Source of the DNA: Frigidibacter sp. SD6-1
GTDB lineage: Bacteria; Pseudomonadota; Alphaproteobacteria; Rhodobacterales; Rhodobacteraceae
NCBI RefSeq assembly: GCF_030143255.1
Contig: NZ_JARJNR010000004.1
Location: 1-64,000, forward strand
DNA: 64,000 nt
Direction of reading: 5' to 3'
Shown: in pieces, positions 45,057 through 55,589 of the stretch
How the letters are laid out: each line of letters begins with the position of its first letter
Position numbering within the stretch: the first letter of the stretch is position 1
Notes under the pieces: model-generated
The model's input: the letters and a program-made list of their open reading frames with translations, nothing else
The model's database searches: none
What the model was told of the DNA's origin: nothing
Translations under genes and position numbers: made by a program

Positions 45057-45943
45057 GTTATCCAGACGCACTGAAGGCGCATCTTGCGAGCGGCTCGACC
45101 ACCATCGCGCGGTGCTTTTCGCTGAAGCGCAGGGACGGGCTGACGCTTGGCTTCACCGACCATGACCGCGATCTGAGTTTTGGCGGCGTGACCTATCGCG
45201 CGGATACCGGGTTGACGGCGCGGGCGCTGCAGATGGGCACGGGCCTGTCGGTCGACAACAGCGAGGCGTTCGGTGCGCTGAGGTCCGACGCGATCACCGA
45301 GGAGGATATCCTGGCCGGGCGCTATGATGGCGCCGAGGTCACGGCCTGGATCGTCAACTGGGCGGACGTTTCGGTGCGGGCGCGGGAGTTCACGGGCACC
45401 ATAGGCGAGGTCAGCCGGTCGGGCGGGTCGTTCACGGCGGAGCTGCGCGGCTTGTCCGAGCGGCTCAACCAGCCGCAGGGCCGCATTTATCACGGGCAAT
45501 GTTCGGCAATCCTGGGTGACGCACGTTGCGCATTCGATCTGAACCAGCCTGGATATAGCGATGAACGTCCGGTCGAGGTTGTGACGGGTGCGCGGACGTT
45601 CAGGTTTGCGTCCTTTGCAGGATATGAGGATCGTTTCTTCGAAAAGGGGCGATTTGTCGTTCTGAGCGGGCAGGCGGCGGGTCTGGTCGGTGTGGTGAAG
45701 AACGACCGCCTTGGCGTGGATGGGTCGCGGGTGGTGGAGCTGTGGCAGGCGCTTGGTCTGTCGCCGTCGGCGGGCGATCAGGTCCGGATCGAGGCGGGCT
45801 GCGACAAGCGCGAGGACACCTGTCGGCTGAAGTTCGCGAACTTCCTGAATTTCAGAGGGTTTCCGCACATTCCAGGCGAGGACTGGCTCATGTCCTTTCC
45901 GACCAGCGGCGGCCTGAATGATGGCGGGAGCCTGAACGGATGA
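45053..45943 (+). CDS. GTA tail tip protein (gp13, DUF2163)
   Basis: The 296-residue DUF2163/BR0599 family protein shows 'ALKAHLASGSTTIARCFSLKRRDGLTLGFTDHDRDLSF' and 'QGRIYHGQCSAILGDARCAFDL'. Two further cysteines occur in 'AGCDKREDTCRLKFANFLNFRGFPHIPGED'; in RcGTA this protein is an iron-sulfur hub component. It starts with GTG, with GGAGG upstream. Confidence 0.9.
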   Translation: MSYPDALKAHLASGSTTIARCFSLKRRDGLTLGFTDHDRDLSFGGVTYRADTGLTARALQMGTGLSVDNSEAFGALRSDAITEEDILAGRYDGAEVTAWIVNWADVSVRAREFTGTIGEVSRSGGSFTAELRGLSERLNQPQGRIYHGQCSAILGDARCAFDLNQPGYSDERPVEVVTGARTFRFASFAGYEDRFFEKGRFVVLSGQAAGLVGVVKNDRLGVDGSRVVELWQALGLSPSAGDQVRIEAGCDKREDTCRLKFANFLNFRGFPHIPGEDWLMSFPTSGGLNDGGSLNG

Positions 45944-46386
45944 CGGTCGGTGAGCGCGCCGTTGCCGCCGCCCGACGCTGGCTCGGGACGCCTTATCGGC
46001 ATCAGGCATCCACGCAAGGAGCCGGGGCTGACTGCCTAGGGCTGATCCGCGGAGTTTGGCGAGAACTTTACGGGCATGAGCCGGAATTGCCACCTGCCTA
46101 TACGGCGGACTGGTCCGAGCCGGGTGGAGAGGAGCTGCTTTGGGCAGCCGCACTGCGGCATTTGCTTCCTGTGCCTGAGGAAATTCGCTTTCACTCGGGG
46201 CAGGTTGCGCTTTTCAGGATGCGGGACGGCGGCGTGGCCAAGCATCTGGGCATTCTCAGCACCGGGCCCGGCGGGCCGGGCTTCATCCATGCATATAGTG
46301 GGCATGCGGTAGTCGAGAGCCCGCTTTCCGCCCCCTGGGCGCGCCGGATCGTGGCGCGTTTTACCTTTCCCGAGGGAGAAAGATGA
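45940..46386 (+). CDS. GTA cell-wall peptidase (gp14, NlpC/P60)
   Basis: The 148-residue NlpC/P60 cysteine peptidase has catalytic Cys32 in 'GAGADCLGLIRG' and His102 in 'GVAKHLGIL'. It probably opens the recipient's peptidoglycan when the GTA ejects DNA. It overlaps gp13 and abuts gp15. Confidence 0.92.
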   Translation: MTVGERAVAAARRWLGTPYRHQASTQGAGADCLGLIRGVWRELYGHEPELPPAYTADWSEPGGEELLWAAALRHLLPVPEEIRFHSGQVALFRMRDGGVAKHLGILSTGPGGPGFIHAYSGHAVVESPLSAPWARRIVARFTFPEGER

Positions 46387-49300
46387 ATGGCGACGATCCT
46401 ATTGTCGGCCGCAGGCGCCTCGATTGGCGCGGGCTTTGGCGGCACCATATTCGGGCTTTCCGGCGCGGTGATCGGCCGGGCGATCGGCGCGACCATCGGT
46501 CGGGCGATCGACCAGAGATTGATGGGGCCGGGTTCGCAAGCTGTCGAAACCGGAAAGATCGACCGGTTTCGCTTGAGCGGCGCGAGCGAGGGTGCGCCGG
46601 TCGGTCAGGTCTGGGGCCGGATGCGGGTTGCCGGGCAGGTGATCTGGGCATCGCGCTTTCTGGAGAAGACGACGACGACCGAGAGCGGTGGCGGCAAGGG
46701 TGCGCCGCAGCCGTCGACGACGGTCACAGAATATAGCTACTCGGTGAGCCTTGCGCTGGCACTCTGCGAAGGCGAGATCGCCGCCGTGAACCGCGTCTGG
46801 GCGGATGGGGTCGAGATTGCCCCGGGCAGTGTGAACATGCGCGTCTACACCGGCAGCGAGACGCAACTTCCCGATCCCAAGATCGAGGCGGTGGAGGCAG
46901 CGGGGCAGGTACCCGCCTATCGCGGCACGGCCTATGTGGTGTTCGAGGATCTGGAGCTTGCGCCCTATGGCAACCGGGTCCCGCAGTTCTCCTTCGAAGT
47001 CTTCCGGCAGGCGCAGGGGCCGTTGATCGACAAGGCGCCCGATCTTTCGCGCGGGATCAAGGCTGTGGCGCTTATTCCCGGCACCGGGGAATATGCGCTT
47101 GCGACCAGCCCTGTCCACTATCCCCGCGCGCTTGGCCAGAACGTGTCGGCCAATATCCACAGCCCGGCGGGCGGCACCGACATGGTGGTGTCGCTTCGGA
47201 CGCTGGGTGTCGAGCTGCCCGCCTGTCAGTCCGTGTCGCTGGTTGTCAGCTGGTTTGGCAGCGATCTCCGTGCGGGGCATTGTACGATCAAGCCCAAGGT
47301 CGAGGATGCGAGCGTCGACGGTGTGCCGCTGGCATGGCGCGCGGGCGGTATCGACCGTTCGCAGGCCGAGGAGGTGGTGCGGATTGCGGGGCGACCGGCC
47401 TACGGCGGGACACCTTCGGACGCGTCGGTTGTCGAAGCCATCCAGTCTATTCATGCATCGGGCAAGGAGGTCATGTTCTATCCTTTCGTGCTGATGGATC
47501 AGCTGGCGGGCAATGGCCTGCCCGACCCATGGACGGGGGCAGGCGATCAACCCGCACTTCCCTGGCGCGGGCGGATCACCCTGTCGGTTGCGCCGGGACG
47601 CGGCGGCACGCCGGATCGGACAGCCGCCGCTGCGGCCGAGGTTGACAGCTTCTTCGGCGCCGCCGCGCCGGGCAATTTTTCCGGCTCCGGCAGCTCGATC
47701 AGCTATTCCGGCCCGAGTGAATGGTCGTACCGGCGGTTCATCCTGCATTATGCGAAGCTTTGTGCGGCTGCGGGCGGGGTCGAGGCCTTTTGCATCGGAT
47801 CGGAGCTGCGAGGTCTGACGCAGATCCGCGGCGCGTCTGACAGTTTCCCGACGGTAGACGAGCTTAGGTCGCTCGCTGCGGATGTAAGGTCGATCCTCGG
47901 CCCCTCGGTCAAGATCACCTACGCTGCCGACTGGTCGGAATATGCGAGTTACAACGACGGCCAGGGCAATCTCTATTTCCACCTCGATGCACTCTGGGCG
48001 GATCCGAACATCGATTTCATCGGGATCGACAACTATCTGCCGCTGTCGGATTGGCGCGACGAGGAGGGGCACGCGGACGAAAGCTGGGGGTCGATCTACA
48101 GCATCGACTATCTGAAGGCGAATGTCGCAGGGGGTGAATATTACGATTGGTACTATGGGTCGCCCGAAGAGCGCGCTGCCCAGCGCCGGACGCCGATCAC
48201 CGATGGTGCCTATGGCGAGCCCTGGGTCTGGCGGGTCAAGGATATTCGCGGCTGGTGGGAAAACGCACACCACGACCGGTTGAACGGGGTCAGGCAGGCG
48301 GCCGCGACGGACTGGGTGCCGGGATCCAAGCCGATCTGGTTCACCGAATATGGCTGTGCGGCCATCGACAAGGGGACGAACGAGCCGAACAAGTTCCTTG
48401 ACCCCAAATCGTCAGAGTCGGTTCTGCCGATCCATTCAAACGGGCGGCGCGACGATCTGATCCAGATGCAATATCTGCGCGCGATGATCGATTTCTGGGC
48501 AGAACCGGCGAACAATCCGGTGTCGGCCGTCTACAACGGACCGATGATTGACATGGAGCGTGCCCATGTCTGGTGCTGGGATGCGCGGCCCTTCCCGCAG
48601 TTTCCAAGCAACGAAACTGCCTGGTCGGACGGTCCTAACTATCGCCGTGGCCATTGGGTGAGCGGCCGTACCACGGCTCAGCCCCTGTCGAGCGTTGTTG
48701 CCGAGATATGCGGTCGCACCGGTCTGACTGCGTTCGACGTGTCGGGCCTTTATGGTCTTGTCCGGGGATATGCGGTTCCCGATGTCAGCACCGCGCGGCA
48801 GGCCCTGCAGCCGCTGATGATCGCCTATGGGTTCGAGGCGCTGGAGCGCGACGGGGTTCTCGTCTTCCGGATGCGGGACGGCCGGCCAGATCATACGGTC
48901 GGGCAGGACTGGTTGGCCACGACCGATGATCTCACCGGCTTTGTCGAGACGGCAAGGGCCATGGAGGCGGAGGTCGCGGGCAGGGTAAGGCTGTCTTTTG
49001 TCGAGGCAGAGGGCGACTATGAGGCACGGGCGGTCGAGGCGATCTTCCCTGACGAAGAAACGACGAGCGTATCGCAGTCGGAGGTCAACCTGTCCCTGAC
49101 CCAGCCGGAAGCGCGGCGCGTGGTCGAGCGTTGGCTGAGCGAGGCGCGTGTTGCGCGAGACGGCGCGAAGTTCGCGCTGCCGCCTTCGCTTGCTCACATC
49201 GGGACAGGAGATGTCGTTCAGTTGGCTGACGGTCCGACCGGGGCCTACCGGATCGACCGGGTCGAGCGCGCCGGTGCCGTAGCGGTCGAGGCCGTCCGCG

Positions 49301-50310
49301 TGGAACCGGCGGTCTATCAGCCCTCCGATGAAGCCGAGGTGCGGGTGACGCCACGGGCCTTCGTCCCGCCGGTGCCGGTCGAGTTCTCCTTCCTTGATCT
49401 GCCGCTGATGTCCGGCAATGAGGTGGAACATCAGCCGCATGTCGCTGTAACGGCCACGCCCTGGCCCGGGGCGGTAGCAGTCTATTCGTCCGATGTGGAC
49501 GCGGGTTATCGGTTGAACAGGCAGATCACCGCACGGTCGGTTATCGGCGAAACGCTATCGACGCTCGATCCGGCGCGTCATGGGGTATGGGACCGCGGCC
49601 CGGCTCTCAGGGTCAGGGTCACCGGCGGCGCGCTGGCGTCGGTAACGGATGATCAGTTGTTCAACGGCGCCAATCTGCTCGCCATCGGTGACGGGAGCGC
49701 TGCCACCTGGGAACTTCTGCAATTCCGCGACGCGGTTCTGGTCGCGCCCGACACCTATGATCTGTTTATGCGCCTTCGCGGGCAGGCGGGAACCGATGCA
49801 GCGGTTGGCGGAGGTTGGCCCGCCGGCAGCCGGATCGTTTTGATGAACGGGGCGCCGAAACAGCTGGCGATGTCGATCTCGGAGCGCGATCTCCTCCGGC
49901 ACTACCGGATCGGTGCGGCGAAGCGCCCCTATACCGACCCGTCATACGAGCATGTCACGGAGGCTTTCTCGGGGATTGGTCTTCGGCCGCTCTCGCCCTG
50001 TCACCTGCAGGCCCGGCGTTCGGGCTCGGGCGATTATGCGGTCGATTGGATCCGCCGCACGCGGATCGATGGCGACAGTTGGTCGGCCTATGAGGTGCCG
50101 CTGGGTGAGCTGCGCGAGCGCTATCTGCTGCGTGTGATGGTTGGCAGCGCCATGGTTCGCGAAGCGACGCTCGGCAGCCCGGACTGGACCTACTCCGGTG
50201 CAATGCGGACGGCCGATGGAACCATCGGGCAGACCTTCAAGCTTCTCGTCGCTCAATTGTCCGACGCATTCGGGCCGGGGCCTTTCACGGAGATCACGAT
50301 CAATGACTAA
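46387..50310 (+). CDS. GTA hub/host-specificity megaprotein (gp15)
   Basis: The 1307-residue baseplate protein has a Gly/Ala-rich N-terminus ('LLSAAGASIGAGFGGTIFGLSGAVIGRAIGATIGRAIDQRL') typical of membrane-active tail tips. A hub region follows, then a GTA TIM-barrel domain with segments 'FCIGSELRGLTQIRG' (near residue 466), 'IDFIGIDNYLPLSDWRDEEGH' and 'IWFTEYGCAAIDKGTN'. Phage-tail beta-rich domains follow ('EVNLSLTQPEARRVVERWLSE'). Length matches RcGTA gp15. It overlaps the DUF2793 gene by 8 bases. Confidence 0.93.
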   Translation: MATILLSAAGASIGAGFGGTIFGLSGAVIGRAIGATIGRAIDQRLMGPGSQAVETGKIDRFRLSGASEGAPVGQVWGRMRVAGQVIWASRFLEKTTTTESGGGKGAPQPSTTVTEYSYSVSLALALCEGEIAAVNRVWADGVEIAPGSVNMRVYTGSETQLPDPKIEAVEAAGQVPAYRGTAYVVFEDLELAPYGNRVPQFSFEVFRQAQGPLIDKAPDLSRGIKAVALIPGTGEYALATSPVHYPRALGQNVSANIHSPAGGTDMVVSLRTLGVELPACQSVSLVVSWFGSDLRAGHCTIKPKVEDASVDGVPLAWRAGGIDRSQAEEVVRIAGRPAYGGTPSDASVVEAIQSIHASGKEVMFYPFVLMDQLAGNGLPDPWTGAGDQPALPWRGRITLSVAPGRGGTPDRTAAAAAEVDSFFGAAAPGNFSGSGSSISYSGPSEWSYRRFILHYAKLCAAAGGVEAFCIGSELRGLTQIRGASDSFPTVDELRSLAADVRSILGPSVKITYAADWSEYASYNDGQGNLYFHLDALWADPNIDFIGIDNYLPLSDWRDEEGHADESWGSIYSIDYLKANVAGGEYYDWYYGSPEERAAQRRTPITDGAYGEPWVWRVKDIRGWWENAHHDRLNGVRQAAATDWVPGSKPIWFTEYGCAAIDKGTNEPNKFLDPKSSESVLPIHSNGRRDDLIQMQYLRAMIDFWAEPANNPVSAVYNGPMIDMERAHVWCWDARPFPQFPSNETAWSDGPNYRRGHWVSGRTTAQPLSSVVAEICGRTGLTAFDVSGLYGLVRGYAVPDVSTARQALQPLMIAYGFEALERDGVLVFRMRDGRPDHTVGQDWLATTDDLTGFVETARAMEAEVAGRVRLSFVEAEGDYEARAVEAIFPDEETTSVSQSEVNLSLTQPEARRVVERWLSEARVARDGAKFALPPSLAHIGTGDVVQLADGPTGAYRIDRVERAGAVAVEAVRVEPAVYQPSDEAEVRVTPRAFVPPVPVEFSFLDLPLMSGNEVEHQPHVAVTATPWPGAVAVYSSDVDAGYRLNRQITARSVIGETLSTLDPARHGVWDRGPALRVRVTGGALASVTDDQLFNGANLLAIGDGSAATWELLQFRDAVLVAPDTYDLFMRLRGQAGTDAAVGGGWPAGSRIVLMNGAPKQLAMSISERDLLRHYRIGAAKRPYTDPSYEHVTEAFSGIGLRPLSPCHLQARRSGSGDYAVDWIRRTRIDGDSWSAYEVPLGELRERYLLRVMVGSAMVREATLGSPDWTYSGAMRTADGTIGQTFKLLVAQLSDAFGPGPFTEITIND

Positions 50311-51013
50311 TACGTCTCAGCTCGGCCTTCCGCTTCTTCAGGCGGCACAGGCCCAGAAACATGTGACAATGAACGAAGCGCTTGCGCGAATTGATGGCCT
50401 TGTCCAGTTGGTCGTCCAATCAAGGACGCTCGCCGTTCCGCCGGCCGTTGTTGGCGAGGGGCTTGTTTGGTCCGTACCCTCGGGGGCCGTCAACGAATGG
50501 TCGGGACAGGACGGGGCGCTGGCGGTCGGGCGCAACGGTGGCTGGGATTTCGTCGCGCCGAAACGCGGCTGGCGCGCACTGCTGCTGGACGAAGGTATTC
50601 AGGCGATCCACGACGGCACAGCCTGGCGCGGCGGCATGTTGACGCTGTCGCCCAACAATGCCGGAATGGCTGCGAAAGTAGCCGAGATCGACCATACAGT
50701 CACTGCGGGAACGGTTTCGACGACAGCCAATCTGATCCCTCCGAACGCCGTCGTCCTAGGCGCCACCGCGCGGGTCCTGACGACGATCACCGGTACGCTG
50801 ACCAGCTGGCAGCTCGGCAATCCCGGCGCCGTCGGTCGTTATGGGTCGGGCCTTGGAACCGCCGCCAACGCCTTCGCGCGCGGCGTTCTTAGTCAGCCGA
50901 CGGCATTCTATTCCGCGACGCCGATGCAGCTCGATGCGACGGGCGGGAACTTCGCGGGGGGAAGCGTCCGGATCGCGGTCCATTATCTCGAGATCGGTCT
51001 GCCTGATCTCTGA
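50303..51013 (+). CDS. DUF2793 tail-fibre-like protein
   Basis: The 236-residue protein begins 'TSQLGLPLLQAAQAQKHVTMNEALARIDGLVQL', the DUF2793 signature. Its C-terminal beta-rich half ('VLTTITGTLTSWQLGNPGAVGRYGSGLG', 'IAVHYLEIGLPDL') is like fibre or carbohydrate-binding tips. In R. capsulatus the DUF2793 GTA fibre gene lies at another locus; here it is coupled to gp15. GGAG lies 10 bases upstream. Confidence 0.88.
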   Translation: MTNTSQLGLPLLQAAQAQKHVTMNEALARIDGLVQLVVQSRTLAVPPAVVGEGLVWSVPSGAVNEWSGQDGALAVGRNGGWDFVAPKRGWRALLLDEGIQAIHDGTAWRGGMLTLSPNNAGMAAKVAEIDHTVTAGTVSTTANLIPPNAVVLGATARVLTTITGTLTSWQLGNPGAVGRYGSGLGTAANAFARGVLSQPTAFYSATPMQLDATGGNFAGGSVRIAVHYLEIGLPDL

Positions 51014-51015
51014 GA

Positions 51016-51393
51016 ATGCGGTCAGTGACGCCGACCGATGTGGAACTGCTCGCTCTCGCCCTTGCAACAACGTCGCCGGTCGGTTGGCAGAGGCTAGTTC
51101 AGAGCCATTTGCAGCATGTGCAAGCCGCAGATCTGTACCGAAAAAGACTGGGCCGTCTTCAGCCGCGATGGGGAAGCGGCGGATTGGCTTCAGCACTTGT
51201 CGGCGGAAACATGAGCGCTCAGCCAGACGGGGACAGCGCTTTGTATTTCGCGGCGACGCTGGCGGTTCGACATGGCATTCTGGAATGGCGAACCCGCCAA
51301 AATGTGAAACGGCCTGACGTCCGCTTGCCGTTTTCTCCCGGCGCCATATCTGCTACCCTGACGCGCAGAACTGAGGGAGAAGCAGATGGCTGA
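51016..51393 (+). CDS. Small protein of unknown function after the GTA genes
   Basis: The 125-residue basic protein starts 2 bases after the DUF2793 stop. The N-terminal half is helical ('VELLALALATTSPVGWQRLVQSHLQHVQAADLYRKRLGR'); the rest has 'DSALYFAATLAVRHGILEWRTRQ'. I do not recognise the family with confidence. The last codons overlap the cysE start. Position suggests either a GTA accessory gene or a cysE-linked gene. Confidence 0.6.
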   Translation: MRSVTPTDVELLALALATTSPVGWQRLVQSHLQHVQAADLYRKRLGRLQPRWGSGGLASALVGGNMSAQPDGDSALYFAATLAVRHGILEWRTRQNVKRPDVRLPFSPGAISATLTRRTEGEADG

Positions 51394-52195
51394 AGTTGCA
51401 GCAAGAGTCGCGCAGGTCGATCCGGTCTGGACCCATGTCTGCGAAGAGGCCCGCGCCGCCGTGCGGGACGAGCCGTTGCTGGGTGGGTTCTTCCATACCG
51501 GCATTCTACACCACCCGACATTGGAACGGGCTCTGGGTTACCGGTTCTCGCTGAAACTTGCCTCGGGCGAGATGAGCGAGCAGCTCCTGCGCGAGATCGC
51601 CGACACAGCCTACGCCTCGGCGCCCGAGCTCGGCCAGGCTGCGCGCGCCGATTGCGTCGCCGTCTATGACCGCGATCCCGCCTGCCACCGCTTCCTGCAA
51701 CCCATTCTATTCTTCAAGGGGTATCAGGCGATCCAGGCCTACAGGATCGGTCATTGGCTCTGGACCACGGGGCGCCGCGACCTGGCGCTTTTCGTCCAGA
51801 TGCGGGTGAGCGAGGTCTTCGGCGTCGATATCCATCCCAATGCCCGTGTCGGCAAGGGGATCATGATCGACCATGCCCATTCCATCGTCATCGGCGAGAC
51901 GGCGGTCGTGGGCGACAATGTCTCGATGCTCCATTCAGTGACGCTGGGAGGCACCGGCAAGGAGGACGGCGACCGCCATCCGAAGATCGGCAATGGTGTG
52001 CTGATCGGCGCGGGCGCGAAGATCCTCGGCAATATACGCGTGGGCGATTGCTGCCGCGTGGCCGCCGGGTCGGTGGTGTTGCACGATGTTCCGCCCTGCA
52101 AGACCGTCGCCGGCGTTCCGGCGCGGATCGTGGGGGAGGCGGGCTGTTCGCAGCCCTCGCTGACCATGGATCAGAATTTCGACGACGAAGGCTGA
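51386..52195 (+). CDS. cysE: Serine O-acetyltransferase
   Basis: CysE makes O-acetyl-L-serine, the precursor for cysteine. The 269-residue protein has the helical N-terminal SATase domain ('VWTHVCEEARAAVRDEPLLGGFFHTGIL') and a left-handed beta-helix of hexapeptide repeats with the catalytic histidines in 'IDHAHSIVIGETAVVGDNVSMLHSVTLGG'. GGGAGAAG precedes the ATG. It marks the 3' border of the GTA cluster. Confidence 0.96.
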   Translation: MAEVAARVAQVDPVWTHVCEEARAAVRDEPLLGGFFHTGILHHPTLERALGYRFSLKLASGEMSEQLLREIADTAYASAPELGQAARADCVAVYDRDPACHRFLQPILFFKGYQAIQAYRIGHWLWTTGRRDLALFVQMRVSEVFGVDIHPNARVGKGIMIDHAHSIVIGETAVVGDNVSMLHSVTLGGTGKEDGDRHPKIGNGVLIGAGAKILGNIRVGDCCRVAAGSVVLHDVPPCKTVAGVPARIVGEAGCSQPSLTMDQNFDDEG

Positions 52196-52217
52196 GCTTC
52201 AGTCCTTGAGAAACAGG

Positions 52218-52254
52218 AAGGCCGGGGCGTCTTCGCGCTCCGGCCTTTTGTTTT
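52218..52254. terminator. Terminator between cysE and pdhC
   Basis: AAGGCCGG (52218-52225) pairs with CCGGCCTT (52240-52247), followed by TTGTTTTCC. It lies between convergent genes and may serve both. Confidence 0.85.
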
Positions 52255-52260
52255 CCCTGA

Positions 52261-53565
<1,305 letters not shown>

Positions 53566-53573
53566 GGGTCACC

Positions 53574-54968
53574 TCACCGGTAGCAGACGGATTTGACGGC
53601 GGTCACAATCTCGGCGGGCGTGATCAGCGCCAGCTTCTCAAGGTTCGCCGCATAGGGCATCGGCACATCCTTACCGGTGCAGTTCACGACCGGAGCGTCG
53701 AGATAGTCGAACGCCCGCTCCATGATCACCGCCGACAGATGGTTGCCGATGGAGCCGACCGGGAAGCCTTCCTCGACGGTGACGCAGCGGTTGGTCTTCA
53801 TCACCGAGGCGAGCACCGTGTCATAATCGATGGGCCTGAGCGTCCGAAGGTCGATGACCTCGGCGCTGATCCCGTCCTTCGCCAGCTGATCCGCCGCCTC
53901 CAGCGCATGGGCCATGCCGATGCCGAACGACACGATGGTGACATCCGAACCTTCGCGCCAGATGCGCGCCTTGCCGAAGGGAATGGTGAAATCGGGCAGG
54001 TCCGGCACTTCGAACGACCGGCCGTACAGGATCTCGTTTTCCAGGAACACGACCGGATTGGGATCGCGGATCGCGCTTTTCAGAAGACCCTTCGCATCGG
54101 CCGCCGAATAGGGCATCACCACCCTGAGGCCCGGGATCGCCGCATACCAGGCGGCATAATCCTGGCTGTGCTGTGCTGCCACCCGCGCTGCCGCGCCGTT
54201 CGGGCCACGGAAGACGATGGGGCAGGGCAGCTGGCCGCCCGACATGTAATTGGTCTTGGCGGCCGAGTTGATGATATGGTCGATCGCCTGCATGGCGAAG
54301 TTGAAGGTCATGAATTCGACGATCGGGCTCAGCCCGCCCCAGGCCGCGCCGACGCCGATGCCCGCGAACCCGATCTCGGTGATCGGCGTGTCGATCACCC
54401 GCTTCGGCCCGAACTCGTCCAAGAGCCCCTGGGAAATCTTGTAGGCGCCCTGATATTCGCCGACCTCCTCGCCCATGAGGAAGACATTGCCGTTGGCGCG
54501 CATCTCCTCGGCCATCGCCTCGCGGAGCGCCTCGCGCACCGTCATCGTCTTCATCGCCGTGCCTTCGGCCCAGTCCGGCGAGGCGTTGGAGACGACGGCA
54601 ACCGGTGCGGCCACGACCGCAGGCGCGGCGGGCGGCTCATCGCTCTGCGGGGCGTCGCTCTTCGCCGAAGAGGGCGCGGCCGCGCCCGATGAGGCGCCCG
54701 ACGGGCCGCTTGCCGGAACCGCTTCGCCTTCCTCGACCAGAACCGCGATCGGCGTATTGACCTTCACGCCCTGCGTTCCCTCGGCCACCAGGATCTTGCC
54801 CACGGTCCCTTCATCGACCGCCTCGAATTCCATCGTCGCCTTGTCGGTCTCGATCTCGGCGATGATCTGGCCGGACTTGACCGCATCGCCTTCCTTGACC
54901 AGCCATTTCGCCAGCGTGCCCTCTTCCATCGTGGGCGACAGGGCCGGCATCAGAATTTCGGTTGCCAT
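53574..54968 (-). CDS. pdhB: Pyruvate dehydrogenase E1 beta with N-terminal lipoyl domain
   Basis: The 464-residue protein joins a lipoyl domain (1-80, 'ETDKATMEF') and a Pro/Ala linker to a transketolase-like E1 beta subunit ('[43 protein letters not shown]', '[14 protein letters not shown]'). With E1 alpha it decarboxylates pyruvate. The extra lipoyl domain on E1 beta is typical of alphaproteobacteria. The ATG at 54968 matches the pdhC start; the longer frame upstream is not supported. Confidence 0.95.
   Translation of the reverse strand: MATEILMPALSPTMEEGTLAKWLVKEGDAVKSGQIIAEIETDKATMEFEAVDEGTVGKILVAEGTQGVKVNTPIAVLVEEGEAVPASGPSGASSGAAAPSSAKSDAPQSDEPPAAPAVVAAPVAVVSNASPDWAEGTAMKTMTVREALREAMAEEMRANGNVFLMGEEVGEYQGAYKISQGLLDEFGPKRVIDTPITEIGFAGIGVGAAWGGLSPIVEFMTFNFAMQAIDHIINSAAKTNYMSGGQLPCPIVFRGPNGAAARVAAQHSQDYAAWYAAIPGLRVVMPYSAADAKGLLKSAIRDPNPVVFLENEILYGRSFEVPDLPDFTIPFGKARIWREGSDVTIVSFGIGMAHALEAADQLAKDGISAEVIDLRTLRPIDYDTVLASVMKTNRCVTVEEGFPVGSIGNHLSAVIMERAFDYLDAPVVNCTGKDVPMPYAANLEKLALITPAEIVTAVKSVCYR
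54711..54968 (-). repeat. Lipoyl-domain coding repeat, copy in pdhB
   Basis: This is the partner of 53310-53565. The high similarity suggests duplication with later gene conversion or strong selection. Confidence 0.85.
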
Positions 54969-55053
54969 CTTGCCATTCTCTCCCTCATGCGCGCGCGCGC
55001 CCCGCGCGGCTGGTTCACTTTCGCGCGGGCCGACGACTCGGCCGACGCAATGA

Positions 55054-55578
55054 TCAAAATCGCGTCCAGTCGCAGATCGACGGCCAGAAGCCGCACCATG
55101 AGGTCGCAAGCCGTTCCGGCCGGTCGAATCCGGCGAATGCCCAGACCGCGAATGCCGCCAGCCCGACGATGATCGGATAGTAGATGACATTCAGCCCGAT
55201 GGAGCGCAAAAGCCCCAGCCGTCGGCCATCAAGGTCTCTGACATAGTGGGAATAGACCAGTATGCAGACGAGGCTTGTCGTGGCAAACGTCACCCAGCTC
55301 TGCCATCCGCCTCCTGATTGAGCGGTGGCCGATACCGCCACTTTCCCAGTTGCGATGCCGAACCCCAGGATGAGACCCGCGATCGTGCCGAACAGGACGG
55401 ACCACCAATAGGCCGAAAAGCACGAAGCCCATGTCGCAGGGAATCGCAGCAGCGTCCGGCTGACCACGGCCATCAGCCAGGACGCCAGCAGGCTGCCGAC
55501 CAATACTCCGAAGGCGAGCATCACCAGAAGCTCGATCAGGTTCATGCCGTCGAAGGAACTCGCGATCGCGTCGAACAT
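55054..55578 (-). CDS. Four-helix membrane protein inside the pdh operon
   Basis: The 174-residue protein has four predicted membrane segments (about 13-37, 58-80, 93-112 and 127-150) with a conserved-looking '[19 protein letters not shown]' loop. I do not recognise its family. It lies between pdhA (11 bases upstream) and pdhB (85 bases downstream) on the same strand, so it is probably co-transcribed. A link to pyruvate dehydrogenase is positional only. Confidence 0.75.
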   Translation of the reverse strand: MFDAIASSFDGMNLIELLVMLAFGVLVGSLLASWLMAVVSRTLLRFPATWASCFSAYWWSVLFGTIAGLILGFGIATGKVAVSATAQSGGGWQSWVTFATTSLVCILVYSHYVRDLDGRRLGLLRSIGLNVIYYPIIVGLAAFAVWAFAGFDRPERLATSWCGFWPSICDWTRF

Positions 55579-55589
55579 CGGAAGTATCC

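Noticed and set aside
36056-51393. Intact temperate prophage
   Set aside because: There is no integrase, repressor, replication or lysis gene and no tRNA/att repeat; order and gene sizes match a gene transfer agent.
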